A DNA stretch of 5,853 nucleotides from Maribacter sp. (GTDB lineage Bacteria; Bacteroidota; Bacteroidia; Flavobacteriales; Flavobacteriaceae): contig JANQUX010000127.1 of the NCBI GenBank assembly GCA_030730545.1, positions 2,609-8,461 on the forward strand. The letters are read 5' to 3'. This document shows, piece after piece, positions 1 to 5,315 of the stretch (positions are counted from its first letter, which is position 1; every line of letters starts with the position of its first letter). Under the pieces are notes generated by a model. It had not been told where the DNA came from and made no database searches. It was given only the letters and a program-made list of their open reading frames with translations. The position numbers and the translations under genes were made by a program.

Positions 1-1119
1 ATTAAAGTTAGAATTGGGCAACCTATTTCTGTAGCTACACAAAATGAACAAGGTAGTTTAGAAGAATATACAGACCTTCTACGCCGTAAAACATATATGC
101 TTTCTAACGCTTATGAAAAAGAGCGTTTAATAGATCAAATACCAACAAGCCTTAAAATACCTAAGCAACCCAAAAAAATTGCAGATGCAGTTCGTAAAGA
201 GGTTATGGAGGGTGAAATTGAAAAACTTAGAGAGAAAGATTGTCGTTTACTGCAAAGTAAAAATTATGAAGTCTTTTTGGCCAAGGAAAAAGACATGCCT
301 TTTATTTTAAAGGAAATAGGAAGACAACGAGAAGTTACTTTTAGAGCCATTGGTGAGGGTACTAATAAAGCCATTGATTTAGATAATTTCGATAGCTACT
401 ATCACCATCTTTTTCTATGGGACGATGAGGCAAAATGTATTGTTGGTGCTTATAGAATGGGTATGGGTTCTGAAATTTTTCCTGAGCATGGCATTGATGG
501 TTTTTATTTGCAAGATCTTTTTAGGGTTGAACCAGAATTATATGATATGATGGAGCACTCAATTGAAATGGGTCGTGCCTATATCACTAAAGAATACCAA
601 CAAAAACCAATGCCCTTATTTTTACTTTGGAAGGGAATTGTGCATACTACATTGCGGTTTCCAGAGCACAAATACTTAATAGGTGGGGTAAGTATCAGTA
701 ACCAATTTTCAAACTTCTCTAAATCGTTGATGATCGAATTTATGAAGTCGAATTATTGGGATCCATATGTAGCACAATACATACGACCTAAGAAGGAATT
801 CAAGGTTAAACTAAAAGATGCCGACAAGGAATTTGTTTTTGATGAAACCCAAGCCGATTTAAATAAGTTTGATCGATTAATAGATGAGGTTGAGCCAGGT
901 AACTTACGTTTGCCGGTTTTGATAAAGAAGTATATTAAGCAAAATGCAAGGGTGGTCGCATTTAATGTGGATCCATTATTTAATAACTCAGTCGACGGAT
1001 TAATGTATATCAAAATTGCCGATTTGCCAGAGAGTACCGTAAAACCGGTAATGGAAGAATTTCAGGCTGAATTGGAGCGTAAATTGTTAGAATCTCAAAA
1101 TTCAGACATAGAGGAGTAA
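1..1119 (+). CDS. OlsF-like fused acyltransferase (PlsC end + GNAT/hemolysin-like N-acyltransferase), 5' partial
   Basis: The frame is open from base 1, so the gene starts upstream; the ATG at 97 is probably internal. The 372 visible residues begin with the end of a PlsC-type lysophospholipid acyltransferase domain (the 'RIGQPI' strand and a following helix, about residues 4-35). After a linker comes a GNAT-like domain of the hemolysin/OlsB type, from about residue 100 ('REVTFRAIGEGT') through the 'VGAYRMGMG' and 'SIEMGRAYI' segments to about residue 300. This order matches OlsF, the two-domain enzyme that N-acylates and then O-acylates ornithine. It also matches the separate glycine-lipid enzymes GlsB and GlsA of Bacteroides. 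Expected role: synthesis of acylated amino-acid membrane lipids at the inner membrane from acyl-ACP donors. The amino acid used cannot be read from the sequence. The PlsC catalytic HX4D motif lies outside the window. The gene converges on the GNAT gene at 1121. Confidence 0.82.
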   Translation: MKVRIGQPISVATQNEQGSLEEYTDLLRRKTYMLSNAYEKERLIDQIPTSLKIPKQPKKIADAVRKEVMEGEIEKLREKDCRLLQSKNYEVFLAKEKDMPFILKEIGRQREVTFRAIGEGTNKAIDLDNFDSYYHHLFLWDDEAKCIVGAYRMGMGSEIFPEHGIDGFYLQDLFRVEPELYDMMEHSIEMGRAYITKEYQQKPMPLFLLWKGIVHTTLRFPEHKYLIGGVSISNQFSNFSKSLMIEFMKSNYWDPYVAQYIRPKKEFKVKLKDADKEFVFDETQADLNKFDRLIDEVEPGNLRLPVLIKKYIKQNARVVAFNVDPLFNNSVDGLMYIKIADLPESTVKPVMEEFQAELERKLLESQNSDIEE

Positions 1120-1120
1120 T

Positions 1121-1621
1121 TTAATTTATACCTACTATACTGCTTCGTCGTTCAAAAAGTACATTATCTACCCATTTACCATGTAATTTGCCCACGCGCT
1201 CGCGTTTGCCAATCTTTCTAAAACCTGTAGCTTCATGTATTTTTATGCTGCCATAATTTGTTGGAAAAATACCAGATTGCAGCGTCCAAATGCCTTCTTG
1301 TTCGCTCGCCGATATAACATGTTCTAACAATAATTTACCTAAACCTTTGCCACGACTATTTTCAGAAATATAGACGCTAATTTCTGCTACGCCACCATAA
1401 ACACATCTACTAGAAACAGGGGAGAGTGCGACCCAACCCATAATTTCAGAGGTGCTTTCAGCAACAAATCGGCAGGTGCTCATATGTGCTTTGTCCCAAG
1501 CTTCAAAAGTGGGTACATTGGTTTCAAAAGTAGCCATGCCAGTATCAATGCCTTGTTTGTAAATGTTGGCGACAGACTCCCAATCCGTCGCCAACATTGT
1601 TCTAGTTGTTATATCATTCAT
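1121..1621 (-). CDS. GNAT N-acetyltransferase, phosphinothricin/arsinothricin (PAT/ArsN1) type
   Basis: A 166-residue protein spanning a single GNAT domain. It shows the PAT/Bar family pattern: 'IYKQGI' near residue 20, 'GWVALSP' at 62-68, E80 before the 'SVYI' strand (the usual family Glu), the acetyl-CoA loop 'RGKGLG' at 90-95, N122 and 'SIKIHEATGF' at 125-134, and 'VGKLHGKWVDNV' at 143-154. Homologues acetylate the amino group of phosphinothricin, methionine sulfoximine or arsinothricin with acetyl-CoA in the cytoplasm. The place downstream of arsR and a DUF6428 gene favours an ArsN1-like role, but this is inference. The start at 1621 is chosen because the open frame up to 1693 would overlap the DUF6428 gene and carries no family sequence; this start lies 10 bases after that gene's stop. 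A perfect 12-bp inverted repeat falls within codons 8-20. The stop lies one base from the stop of the convergent acyltransferase gene. Confidence 0.85.
   Translation of the reverse strand: MNDITTRTMLATDWESVANIYKQGIDTGMATFETNVPTFEAWDKAHMSTCRFVAESTSEIMGWVALSPVSSRCVYGGVAEISVYISENSRGKGLGKLLLEHVISASEQEGIWTLQSGIFPTNYGSIKIHEATGFRKIGKRERVGKLHGKWVDNVLFERRSSIVGIN
1562..1598 (-). repeat. Perfect 12-bp inverted repeat (hairpin) in the 5' end of the GNAT gene
   Basis: AATGTTGGCGAC at 1562-1573 is the exact reverse complement of GTCGCCAACATT at 1587-1598, with a 13-base spacer. In the mRNA the stem begins about 23 bases after the ATG at 1621 and contains the in-frame ATG of codon 9. No T-run follows on the transcribed strand, so it is not a simple intrinsic terminator. 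It could lower translation of the last gene of the operon or stabilise a processed end. It could also be a chance result of coding for 'MLA...VANI'. Confidence 0.75.
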
Positions 1622-1631
1622 GCCTATTAAA

Positions 1632-2117
1632 TTAACAGCAGCCACCACCTGGCGCACAAGATGCCTCTGCAACTTCTGCCGTTTCAGGTACACTACAAGT
1701 TTCTTTTGCTTTACAATCAGTCTTCTCTACGCCCAAGTGCATTAAAATCTGATCATCTTTTATTTGGTGTGATAATACATATAGTTGAGCAGTGTGAAAT
1801 ACCGAATTGCTGTATTCAAACTTCACTTCAACATCTTTCTCCATAGGCTTTATTTTATCGACCGTATTTAGAATACTCAATGCTTTATCGGCAATCATAT
1901 AATCTCTTTTGCCAAGTTCTGCCGGACTCTCCCATAACTGTATAATGGTTTCTTTCCAGTAATCTTTACCAGCACCACAATCAACAGAGTCGATAGTAAT
2001 GTTTTTAACTTCAGTAATATGATAATTGGCACCTACTAATTGACCAGGTGCATATTCAAACACTAAGCTTTTAGTAGTGTTTTCGTTTAATACTGATAGA
2101 AATTCGTTTGTTTTCAT
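1632..2117 (-). CDS. DUF6428 family protein with Cys-rich C-terminal tail (ars-operon accessory protein)
   Basis: A 161-residue soluble protein without signal peptide or membrane segment. The body matches what I know of DUF6428: an 'ANYHITEV' strand at 30-37, 'DSVDCGAG' at 43-50 and 'IIQLWES' further on. Proteins of this family are commonly encoded next to ArsR in Bacteroidota arsenic loci; no biochemical function is known to me. The tail is unusual: after about residue 130 it is low in hydrophobic residues and holds C135, C141, C154, C160 and C161, ending 'APGGGCC'. Together with C47 this gives six cysteines, suggesting binding of a thiophilic metal or metalloid such as As(III); that is inference. 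It starts 15 bases after the arsR stop and is followed 10 bases later by the GNAT gene, so the three genes should be cotranscribed and ArsR-controlled. Confidence 0.8.
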   Translation of the reverse strand: MKTNEFLSVLNENTTKSLVFEYAPGQLVGANYHITEVKNITIDSVDCGAGKDYWKETIIQLWESPAELGKRDYMIADKALSILNTVDKIKPMEKDVEVKFEYSNSVFHTAQLYVLSHQIKDDQILMHLGVEKTDCKAKETCSVPETAEVAEASCAPGGGCC

Positions 2118-2132
2118 ATCTATACTTTTTAA

Positions 2133-2456
2133 TTAACAACAATTACTTTTTGTGGTGTTGAAGAAAGAATTCAGTAGTGTTTGTATCTCTGTCCATTTTG
2201 ATAAGTTGATGCAGTAACATACTTTTTTGCCTTCTATTTCACCTCTAATTAAATCTATACTCTTTAGTTCTTTTAAATGTTGCGAGATAGTTGGTTGTGC
2301 CAAACCAATTTCATCAACAATATCATTACAAATACAAGAGTCTTGCTGACTTATGTATTGTAAGATGGCGATACGAGCAGGGTTCGATAATACCTTAAAA
2401 ATGATAGCAAGTTCATTCTGCTCTTTATTAAATATTTGCGTTTTAGTAATTCCCAT
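2133..2456 (-). CDS. arsR: ArsR/SmtB-family metalloregulatory repressor
   Basis: A 107-residue winged-helix protein of normal family length. 'VLSNPARIAILQYI' (22-35) is the classic first helix pair. 'CICNDIVDEIGLAQPTISQHLKEL' (41-64, key residues C41, C43, Q54, S58, H60) holds the metal site and recognition helix. 'GEIEGKKVCYCI' (72-83) is the wing. Members repress DNA when apo and release it on binding As(III)/Sb(III) or a related metal. C41-x-C43 corresponds to the first two cysteines of the E. coli ArsR CVCDLC site; the third is replaced by I46. Further thiols at C80, C82 and the terminal C106-C107 could supply a third ligand, so the exact inducer is uncertain. It is the first gene of the operon with the DUF6428 and GNAT genes, and a palindrome lies 11 bases upstream of its ATG. 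Confidence 0.92.
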   Translation of the reverse strand: MGITKTQIFNKEQNELAIIFKVLSNPARIAILQYISQQDSCICNDIVDEIGLAQPTISQHLKELKSIDLIRGEIEGKKVCYCINLSKWTEIQTLLNSFFNTTKSNCC

Positions 2457-2467
2457 TTCGTATTTAT

Positions 2468-2487
2468 ATATTGCAATATTACGATAT
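2468..2487 (-). promoter_or_regulatory. Probable ArsR operator upstream of arsR
   Basis: A 20-base imperfect palindrome in which 8 of 10 base pairs match, centred on AATATT at 2475-2480. A perfect 12-base palindrome, ATATTGCAATAT (2468-2479), overlaps its left half. Size, AT-rich character and position 11 bases before the arsR ATG fit autoregulatory operators of ArsR proteins. A weak flavobacterial -7-like box (TAATATTG on the minus strand, 2481-2474; consensus TAnnTTTG with one mismatch) lies inside it. No TTG -33 box is seen at the right distance, so the promoter itself is unresolved. Confidence 0.6.
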
Positions 2488-2497
2488 TAAATGATAT

Positions 2498-2526
2498 AAA
2501 AAAAGCCAGATGATATTTTATCTGGC
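2498..2526 (-). terminator. Rho-independent terminator after the small membrane protein gene
   Basis: On the minus strand GCCAGAT (2526-2520) pairs exactly with ATCTGGC (2511-2505) across an 8-base loop, followed by seven T residues (2504-2498). The hairpin begins six bases after the stop of the gene ending at 2533. It should end that transcription unit and insulate the arsR operon, whose operator begins only about 10 bases downstream. The opposite strand has no adjacent T-run. Confidence 0.88.
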
Positions 2527-2532
2527 ACAGTT

Positions 2533-2973
2533 TTATAAACTTTTAAACCAATCTTGAAAATATTCACCTAAAACGGGAGTAGGAACTTCTTTTTCGTTGA
2601 TAGCATTAATTAAACTCATAATAACTAAAACAAGACATATTATAAAAGCGAAACAGCCAACAATCGGAATCCAACTTAATACAAGTGTTATAATCCATAT
2701 TCCTAATGTTTGTCTAATGTAATAACTACCTAGTTCAGTTTTTTTACCATTGTTCATAATAAGAGCAACTATCCATCCGATAAATGTAATGTGTGCAATG
2801 ATAGCAACATTTTTTCCACTGTCAATGTTGCTGTTTTCATACGCTCTCTTAGCGCTATCACTAAATTCTTTTGCAGATTCTTTTGCATCCTCTGAAAATT
2901 CTTTAGCTGATTCTTTTGCTTTTTCAAAGGCGTCTTCGGCCTTGTCTCCAAAATCTTTATTCTCGTCTGACAT
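2533..2973 (-). CDS. Small membrane protein: 11-residue amphipathic repeats + DUF4870/Tic20-like membrane domain
   Basis: A 146-residue protein. Residues 1-50 are highly charged and helical, with two near-identical 11-residue units 'KESAKEFSEDA' (20-30) and 'KESAKEFSDSA' (31-41), resembling LEA/apolipoprotein-type or YtxH-like amphipathic repeats. Residues 53-146 form a hydrophobic domain with segments at about 56-73 and 90-122 (probably two helices, broken around 'WIPIVG' 101-106), a conserved-looking 'YYIRQTLG' (84-91) and an ending 'PVLGEYFQDWF' (133-143). This pattern resembles the DUF4870/Tic20-like proteins common in Bacteroidota; no precise function is known to me. The start at 2973 is preferred because the upstream extension to 3048 overlaps the VOC gene and is not family-like. 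It lies 55 bases after the VOC stop and is closed by a strong terminator. Confidence 0.78.
   Translation of the reverse strand: MSDENKDFGDKAEDAFEKAKESAKEFSEDAKESAKEFSDSAKRAYENSNIDSGKNVAIIAHITFIGWIVALIMNNGKKTELGSYYIRQTLGIWIITLVLSWIPIVGCFAFIICLVLVIMSLINAINEKEVPTPVLGEYFQDWFKSL
2851..2916 (-). repeat. Tandem 33-base coding repeat (two 11-residue units)
   Basis: Codons 20-30 and 31-41 of the small membrane protein encode two 11-residue units identical at 9 of 11 positions. The period of 11 fits an extended amphipathic helix of the LEA/apolipophorin kind. The repeat is imperfect at DNA level, which points to an older duplication under protein-level selection rather than a recent slippage event. 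Confidence 0.7.
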
Positions 2974-3028
2974 TTTAATTGTTGTTTGGTGGTTATTATA
3001 GGCTTTAAATGTAGTAATTATTTTAACG

Positions 3029-3415
3029 TCATAGAAATGCTTTATCAATTGGTTCCCAAAGCTCTAGCTTATTTCCGTCAGGGTCAAGTATCCATCCGAA
3101 TTTTCCATATTCAAATTCTTGAACTTCACCAACTATAGTAACTCCTTCTTCCTTCAAAACTTCAAATAATTCTACAAGATTTTCAACCCTAAAATTCATC
3201 ATAAAGCTAGATTGGCTGGGGTTGAAATAATCGGTATCGGCATTCATGGGGCTCCATTGTGTTGAGCAATCATTACCTTCTTTATCTTTCCACCAAAATG
3301 TACAGCCATATTGGTCAGTGTTAAGTCCCAAATGTTTATTATACCAATTTTTAGATTGATCAGGATCTTTTGTTTTGAAAAAGAATCCGCCTAAACCTGT
3401 TACTCTTTTTTTCAT
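3029..3415 (-). CDS. VOC-superfamily (glyoxalase/bleomycin-resistance fold) protein
   Basis: A 128-residue protein with two beta-alpha-beta-beta-beta modules. The first runs from 'GGFFFKTKDPDQSKNWYNKHLGL' (9-31; key residues D17, W24, Y25, G30) to about residue 55. The second runs from 'FMMNFRVENLVELFEVLKEEG' (71-91) to the signature 'FGWILDPDGNKLELWEP' (106-122), where E118 is the usual C-terminal metal ligand. The first-strand position that often carries His in glyoxalase I is aromatic here (around F11-F13), so the metal site looks incomplete and true glyoxalase I activity is doubtful. VOC proteins include lyases, isomerases, dioxygenases and drug-binding proteins; the substrate cannot be predicted. 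It starts 6 bases after the DUF1801 stop, so the two are probably cotranscribed. No vicinal cysteines of the ArsI C-As lyase type are present. Confidence 0.85.
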   Translation of the reverse strand: MKKRVTGLGGFFFKTKDPDQSKNWYNKHLGLNTDQYGCTFWWKDKEGNDCSTQWSPMNADTDYFNPSQSSFMMNFRVENLVELFEVLKEEGVTIVGEVQEFEYGKFGWILDPDGNKLELWEPIDKAFL

Positions 3416-3421
3416 ATCGAT

Positions 3422-3877
3422 TTACTTTTTAATATTCTTCTCGTATAAATTAATCCATTCTTGGGGCGTCATTTTAGCACATAGTTCGGCAATGAGCTCG
3501 TAAGGAATATCATCCATACTTTTAAAACGAATACAACTTTTACCCATGTCTAGCTTGCGTTTGCAATGAATTGGGTATTCGTTCTTAAACCAGTTCATAA
3601 GAGTGGGGTCTGCATATATACCCGAGTGGTATAGTGCAATAAAATTCTTTTGAGAAGCCAAATTGATAAAAGGCAATGGTAATTCGGACTTAACATGATA
3701 CCCTGCCGGATAAAGAGAATGCGGTACAATGTAACCTAGCATGCCATAACTTAATTGCTCTTCAAAACCAACTGGTAAATTTTGTAAAATAATACCTCTT
3801 AGTTTTTCAATTACCACTTTACGTTCTTGTGGTAATTGGGCAATATATTCATTTGGTGTGCTGGCTTCATATGTCAT
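3422..3877 (-). CDS. DUF1801 domain protein (YdhG-like)
   Basis: A 151-residue soluble protein made up almost wholly of one DUF1801 domain, a small alpha/beta fold of unknown biochemical function. The N-terminal part, 'PNEYIAQLPQERKVVIEKLR' (8-27), is the usual 'tvdeYia.lp...r..l..lr' opening. It is followed by 'EEQLSYGMLGYIVP' (39-52), an aromatic/hydrophobic core with 'LPFINLASQKNFIALYHSG' (67-85), and a basic patch 'CKRKLDMGKSCIRFK' (104-118), typical of the 'lgkgcirfk' region. A C-terminal helix ends the protein. Its ATG begins one base after the dehydrogenase stop (TAAAATG), indicating translational coupling in the same transcript. No partner or substrate can be deduced. Confidence 0.85.
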   Translation of the reverse strand: MTYEASTPNEYIAQLPQERKVVIEKLRGIILQNLPVGFEEQLSYGMLGYIVPHSLYPAGYHVKSELPLPFINLASQKNFIALYHSGIYADPTLMNWFKNEYPIHCKRKLDMGKSCIRFKSMDDIPYELIAELCAKMTPQEWINLYEKNIKK

Positions 3878-3878
3878 T

Positions 3879-4823
3879 TTAGCTTTCGAATTTCTTCTTT
3901 ATTTTGTCTACTATTGTTTGCGCTAATTTAATTTTACTTTCTACGGTCCAGCCAGCTACATGTGGTGTTAGTATTACTTGCTCAGAACTAATTAAATATT
4001 GAAATGCCTCTGGTAAATTGCCATCGGTAAACATATTTTCGAAAGATGCCTTTTCATATTCTAAAACATCTAAACCTGCACCAAGTACTTTACCCGATTT
4101 TAAAGCGTCTACTAAATCTGTGGTAATAATACATTTGCCTCTGGCAGTATTAATAATCCAAATAGGGTTTTCAAATTTCTCAAGAAACTCTTTGTTGACC
4201 ATACCTATGGTCAATTCTGTTTGAGGTACATGCAAGCTTATAACATCGACCCTATTTTGAAATTCCATAATACCTACTTGACGGGCGTTTTCGTCTTCGA
4301 TACCACCTTGAATGTCATAGCAAATAACTTCTTCTACATCGAAACCTTTTAATTTTTTAGCAAAGGCTTTTCCCATATTTCCATAACCGATAATACCTAC
4401 CACTTTGCCTTCTAATTCTACGCCTCTGTTACCTTCGCGATCCCATTTGCCGCTTCTAACTTCTTTATCTGCTGAGTTAAGTTTATTAAAAAGGGATAAA
4501 AGCATACCTAGTGCATGTTCGCCAACAGCATTGCGATTACCTTCTGGTGCAGCAGCAAGAAAAATACCAAGCGACTTGGCATATCTGGTGTCAATATTTT
4601 CTAATCCGGCACCTAACCTGCCTATGAATTTTAAGTTTTTTGCCTTATCTAAAAAATCAGCGTCAATTGAAAATCTACTGCGAATTATGAGTCCGTCATA
4701 ATCTGCGATTTTGGCTTCAATCTGTTTTTTGGTAGAGGTGTAGTCTTCATCGTTCTGAAAACCCAATTCAGAAAATTGCTCGATTATTAAAGGGTGATTG
4801 ATGTCTACGTGTAATACTTTCAT
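3879..4823 (-). CDS. D-2-hydroxyacid dehydrogenase, SerA/phosphoglycerate-dehydrogenase type without ACT domain
   Basis: A 314-residue cytoplasmic NAD-dependent oxidoreductase of the D-isomer-specific family. A split substrate-binding domain (about 1-95 and 285-314) surrounds a Rossmann domain with 'GIIGYGNMGKAF' (143-154; GYGNMG nucleotide loop). D170 at the end of the next strand favours NAD over NADP. The catalytic triad is in place: R228 in 'NTARG', E257 in 'LDVLEYE' (29 residues after the Arg, as in E. coli SerA) and H288 in 'TPHVAGWT'. 'GRLGAGLENID' (68-78) is the substrate-loop signature. The ACT/allosteric domain of long SerA proteins is absent, as in many short family members. It may make 3-phosphohydroxypyruvate for serine synthesis or reduce another 2-oxoacid; the sequence does not decide. 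It starts 10 bases after the cupin stop and ends one base before the DUF1801 start. Confidence 0.9.
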   Translation of the reverse strand: MKVLHVDINHPLIIEQFSELGFQNDEDYTSTKKQIEAKIADYDGLIIRSRFSIDADFLDKAKNLKFIGRLGAGLENIDTRYAKSLGIFLAAAPEGNRNAVGEHALGMLLSLFNKLNSADKEVRSGKWDREGNRGVELEGKVVGIIGYGNMGKAFAKKLKGFDVEEVICYDIQGGIEDENARQVGIMEFQNRVDVISLHVPQTELTIGMVNKEFLEKFENPIWIINTARGKCIITTDLVDALKSGKVLGAGLDVLEYEKASFENMFTDGNLPEAFQYLISSEQVILTPHVAGWTVESKIKLAQTIVDKIKKKFES

Positions 4824-4833
4824 GTAATCTAAA

Positions 4834-5199
4834 TTATATTTTGGGGTATTCTGTTTGTGTTTTTTCGTCTTGGGTTGTACCTGTATGAGCAGTACTTAAT
4901 TTTTCAAACAACATAATGTGTACTTCTTCATCATTTTTGGTCATAGGGCAGTGTTCAATACCTTTAGGTACAATGATAATCTCGCCTTGCGCTACGGCCT
5001 CGGTACGATCTCTATATTGCATATAAAGGGTGCCTTTTATAACTTGAAAAAGTTCATCTTCTTTGTCATGCGAATGCCATACAAATTCACCTTTTATCTT
5101 TGCCAGTAAAACCTGCATATCATCAACAACGCCTATTTGGTGCGGATGCCAATAAGCAGTTACTTGCTTAAATTTTTCTTTTAAGGTTATACTGTTCAT
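4834..5199 (-). CDS. Small single-domain cupin protein
   Basis: A 121-residue cytoplasmic protein with one cupin barrel. Motif 1 is 'GEFVWHSHDKEDELFQVIKG' (37-56), giving metal ligands H42, H44 and E49. Motif 2 is 'GEIIIVPKGIEHCPM' (72-86), giving P78, G80 and the fourth ligand H83. All four usual ligands are therefore present and a bound Fe, Mn, Ni or Zn ion is likely. An N-terminal stretch with H18 and H20 precedes the barrel. After residue 105 the tail is polar and probably disordered. Such small cupins may be sugar isomerases, dioxygenases or binding proteins, and the reaction cannot be named. It is the first gene after the mgtE gap and probably heads the cupin-dehydrogenase-DUF1801-VOC transcript; no clear TAnnTTTG promoter was found ahead of it. 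Confidence 0.87.
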   Translation of the reverse strand: MNSITLKEKFKQVTAYWHPHQIGVVDDMQVLLAKIKGEFVWHSHDKEDELFQVIKGTLYMQYRDRTEAVAQGEIIIVPKGIEHCPMTKNDEEVHIMLFEKLSTAHTGTTQDEKTQTEYPKI

Positions 5200-5214
5200 G
5201 AATGCTGTTTATTT

Positions 5215-5230
5215 TATCCTATTCAGGATA
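5215..5230 (-). promoter_or_regulatory. Short palindrome/hairpin upstream of the cupin gene
   Basis: TATCCT at 5215-5220 pairs exactly with AGGATA at 5225-5230 across a 4-base loop. It lies 15 bases before the cupin ATG. There is no T-run after it on the minus strand, so it is not a terminator. It may be a small operator or a 5' leader hairpin of the cupin transcript, or chance. The remaining intergenic bases up to the mgtE stop show no recognisable promoter box. Confidence 0.3.
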
Positions 5231-5315
5231 CATAAGGATTGATTAATTTTATGAGCATTTCAATACAGTAAGATACGCAAATCGACAGTATTCTAAAAAG
5301 AAGACCGGCTGTTTA

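Noticed and set aside
97..99. ATG at 97 as the true start of the acyltransferase
   Set aside because: The frame is open to base 1 and the upstream residues read as the end of a PlsC domain, so this Met is internal.
1622..1693. N-terminal extension of the GNAT gene to an ATG at 1693
   Set aside because: It overlaps the end of the DUF6428 gene by about 60 bases and encodes a basic stretch not seen in GNAT proteins; the ATG at 1621 gives the normal family start and spacing.
2974..3048. N-terminal extension of the small membrane protein to 3048
   Set aside because: It overlaps the VOC gene end and lacks family character; the charged 'MSDENKDFGDK' start at 2973 is the natural beginning.
3029..3415. 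VOC protein as an ArsI-type C-As lyase belonging with the arsR operon
   Set aside because: No vicinal Cys pair is present, and a terminator and a separate operator divide it from arsR.
4405..4701. 98-codon plus-strand open frame opposite the dehydrogenase
   Set aside because: It is a shadow of the well-supported dehydrogenase gene; low-complexity Ser/Leu/Pro composition and no recognisable domain.
5285..5315. Terminator after mgtE around the AGCCGGTC / T-rich stretch
   Set aside because: The near-palindrome has no loop room for a stable stem, and the T-run is interrupted and offset.
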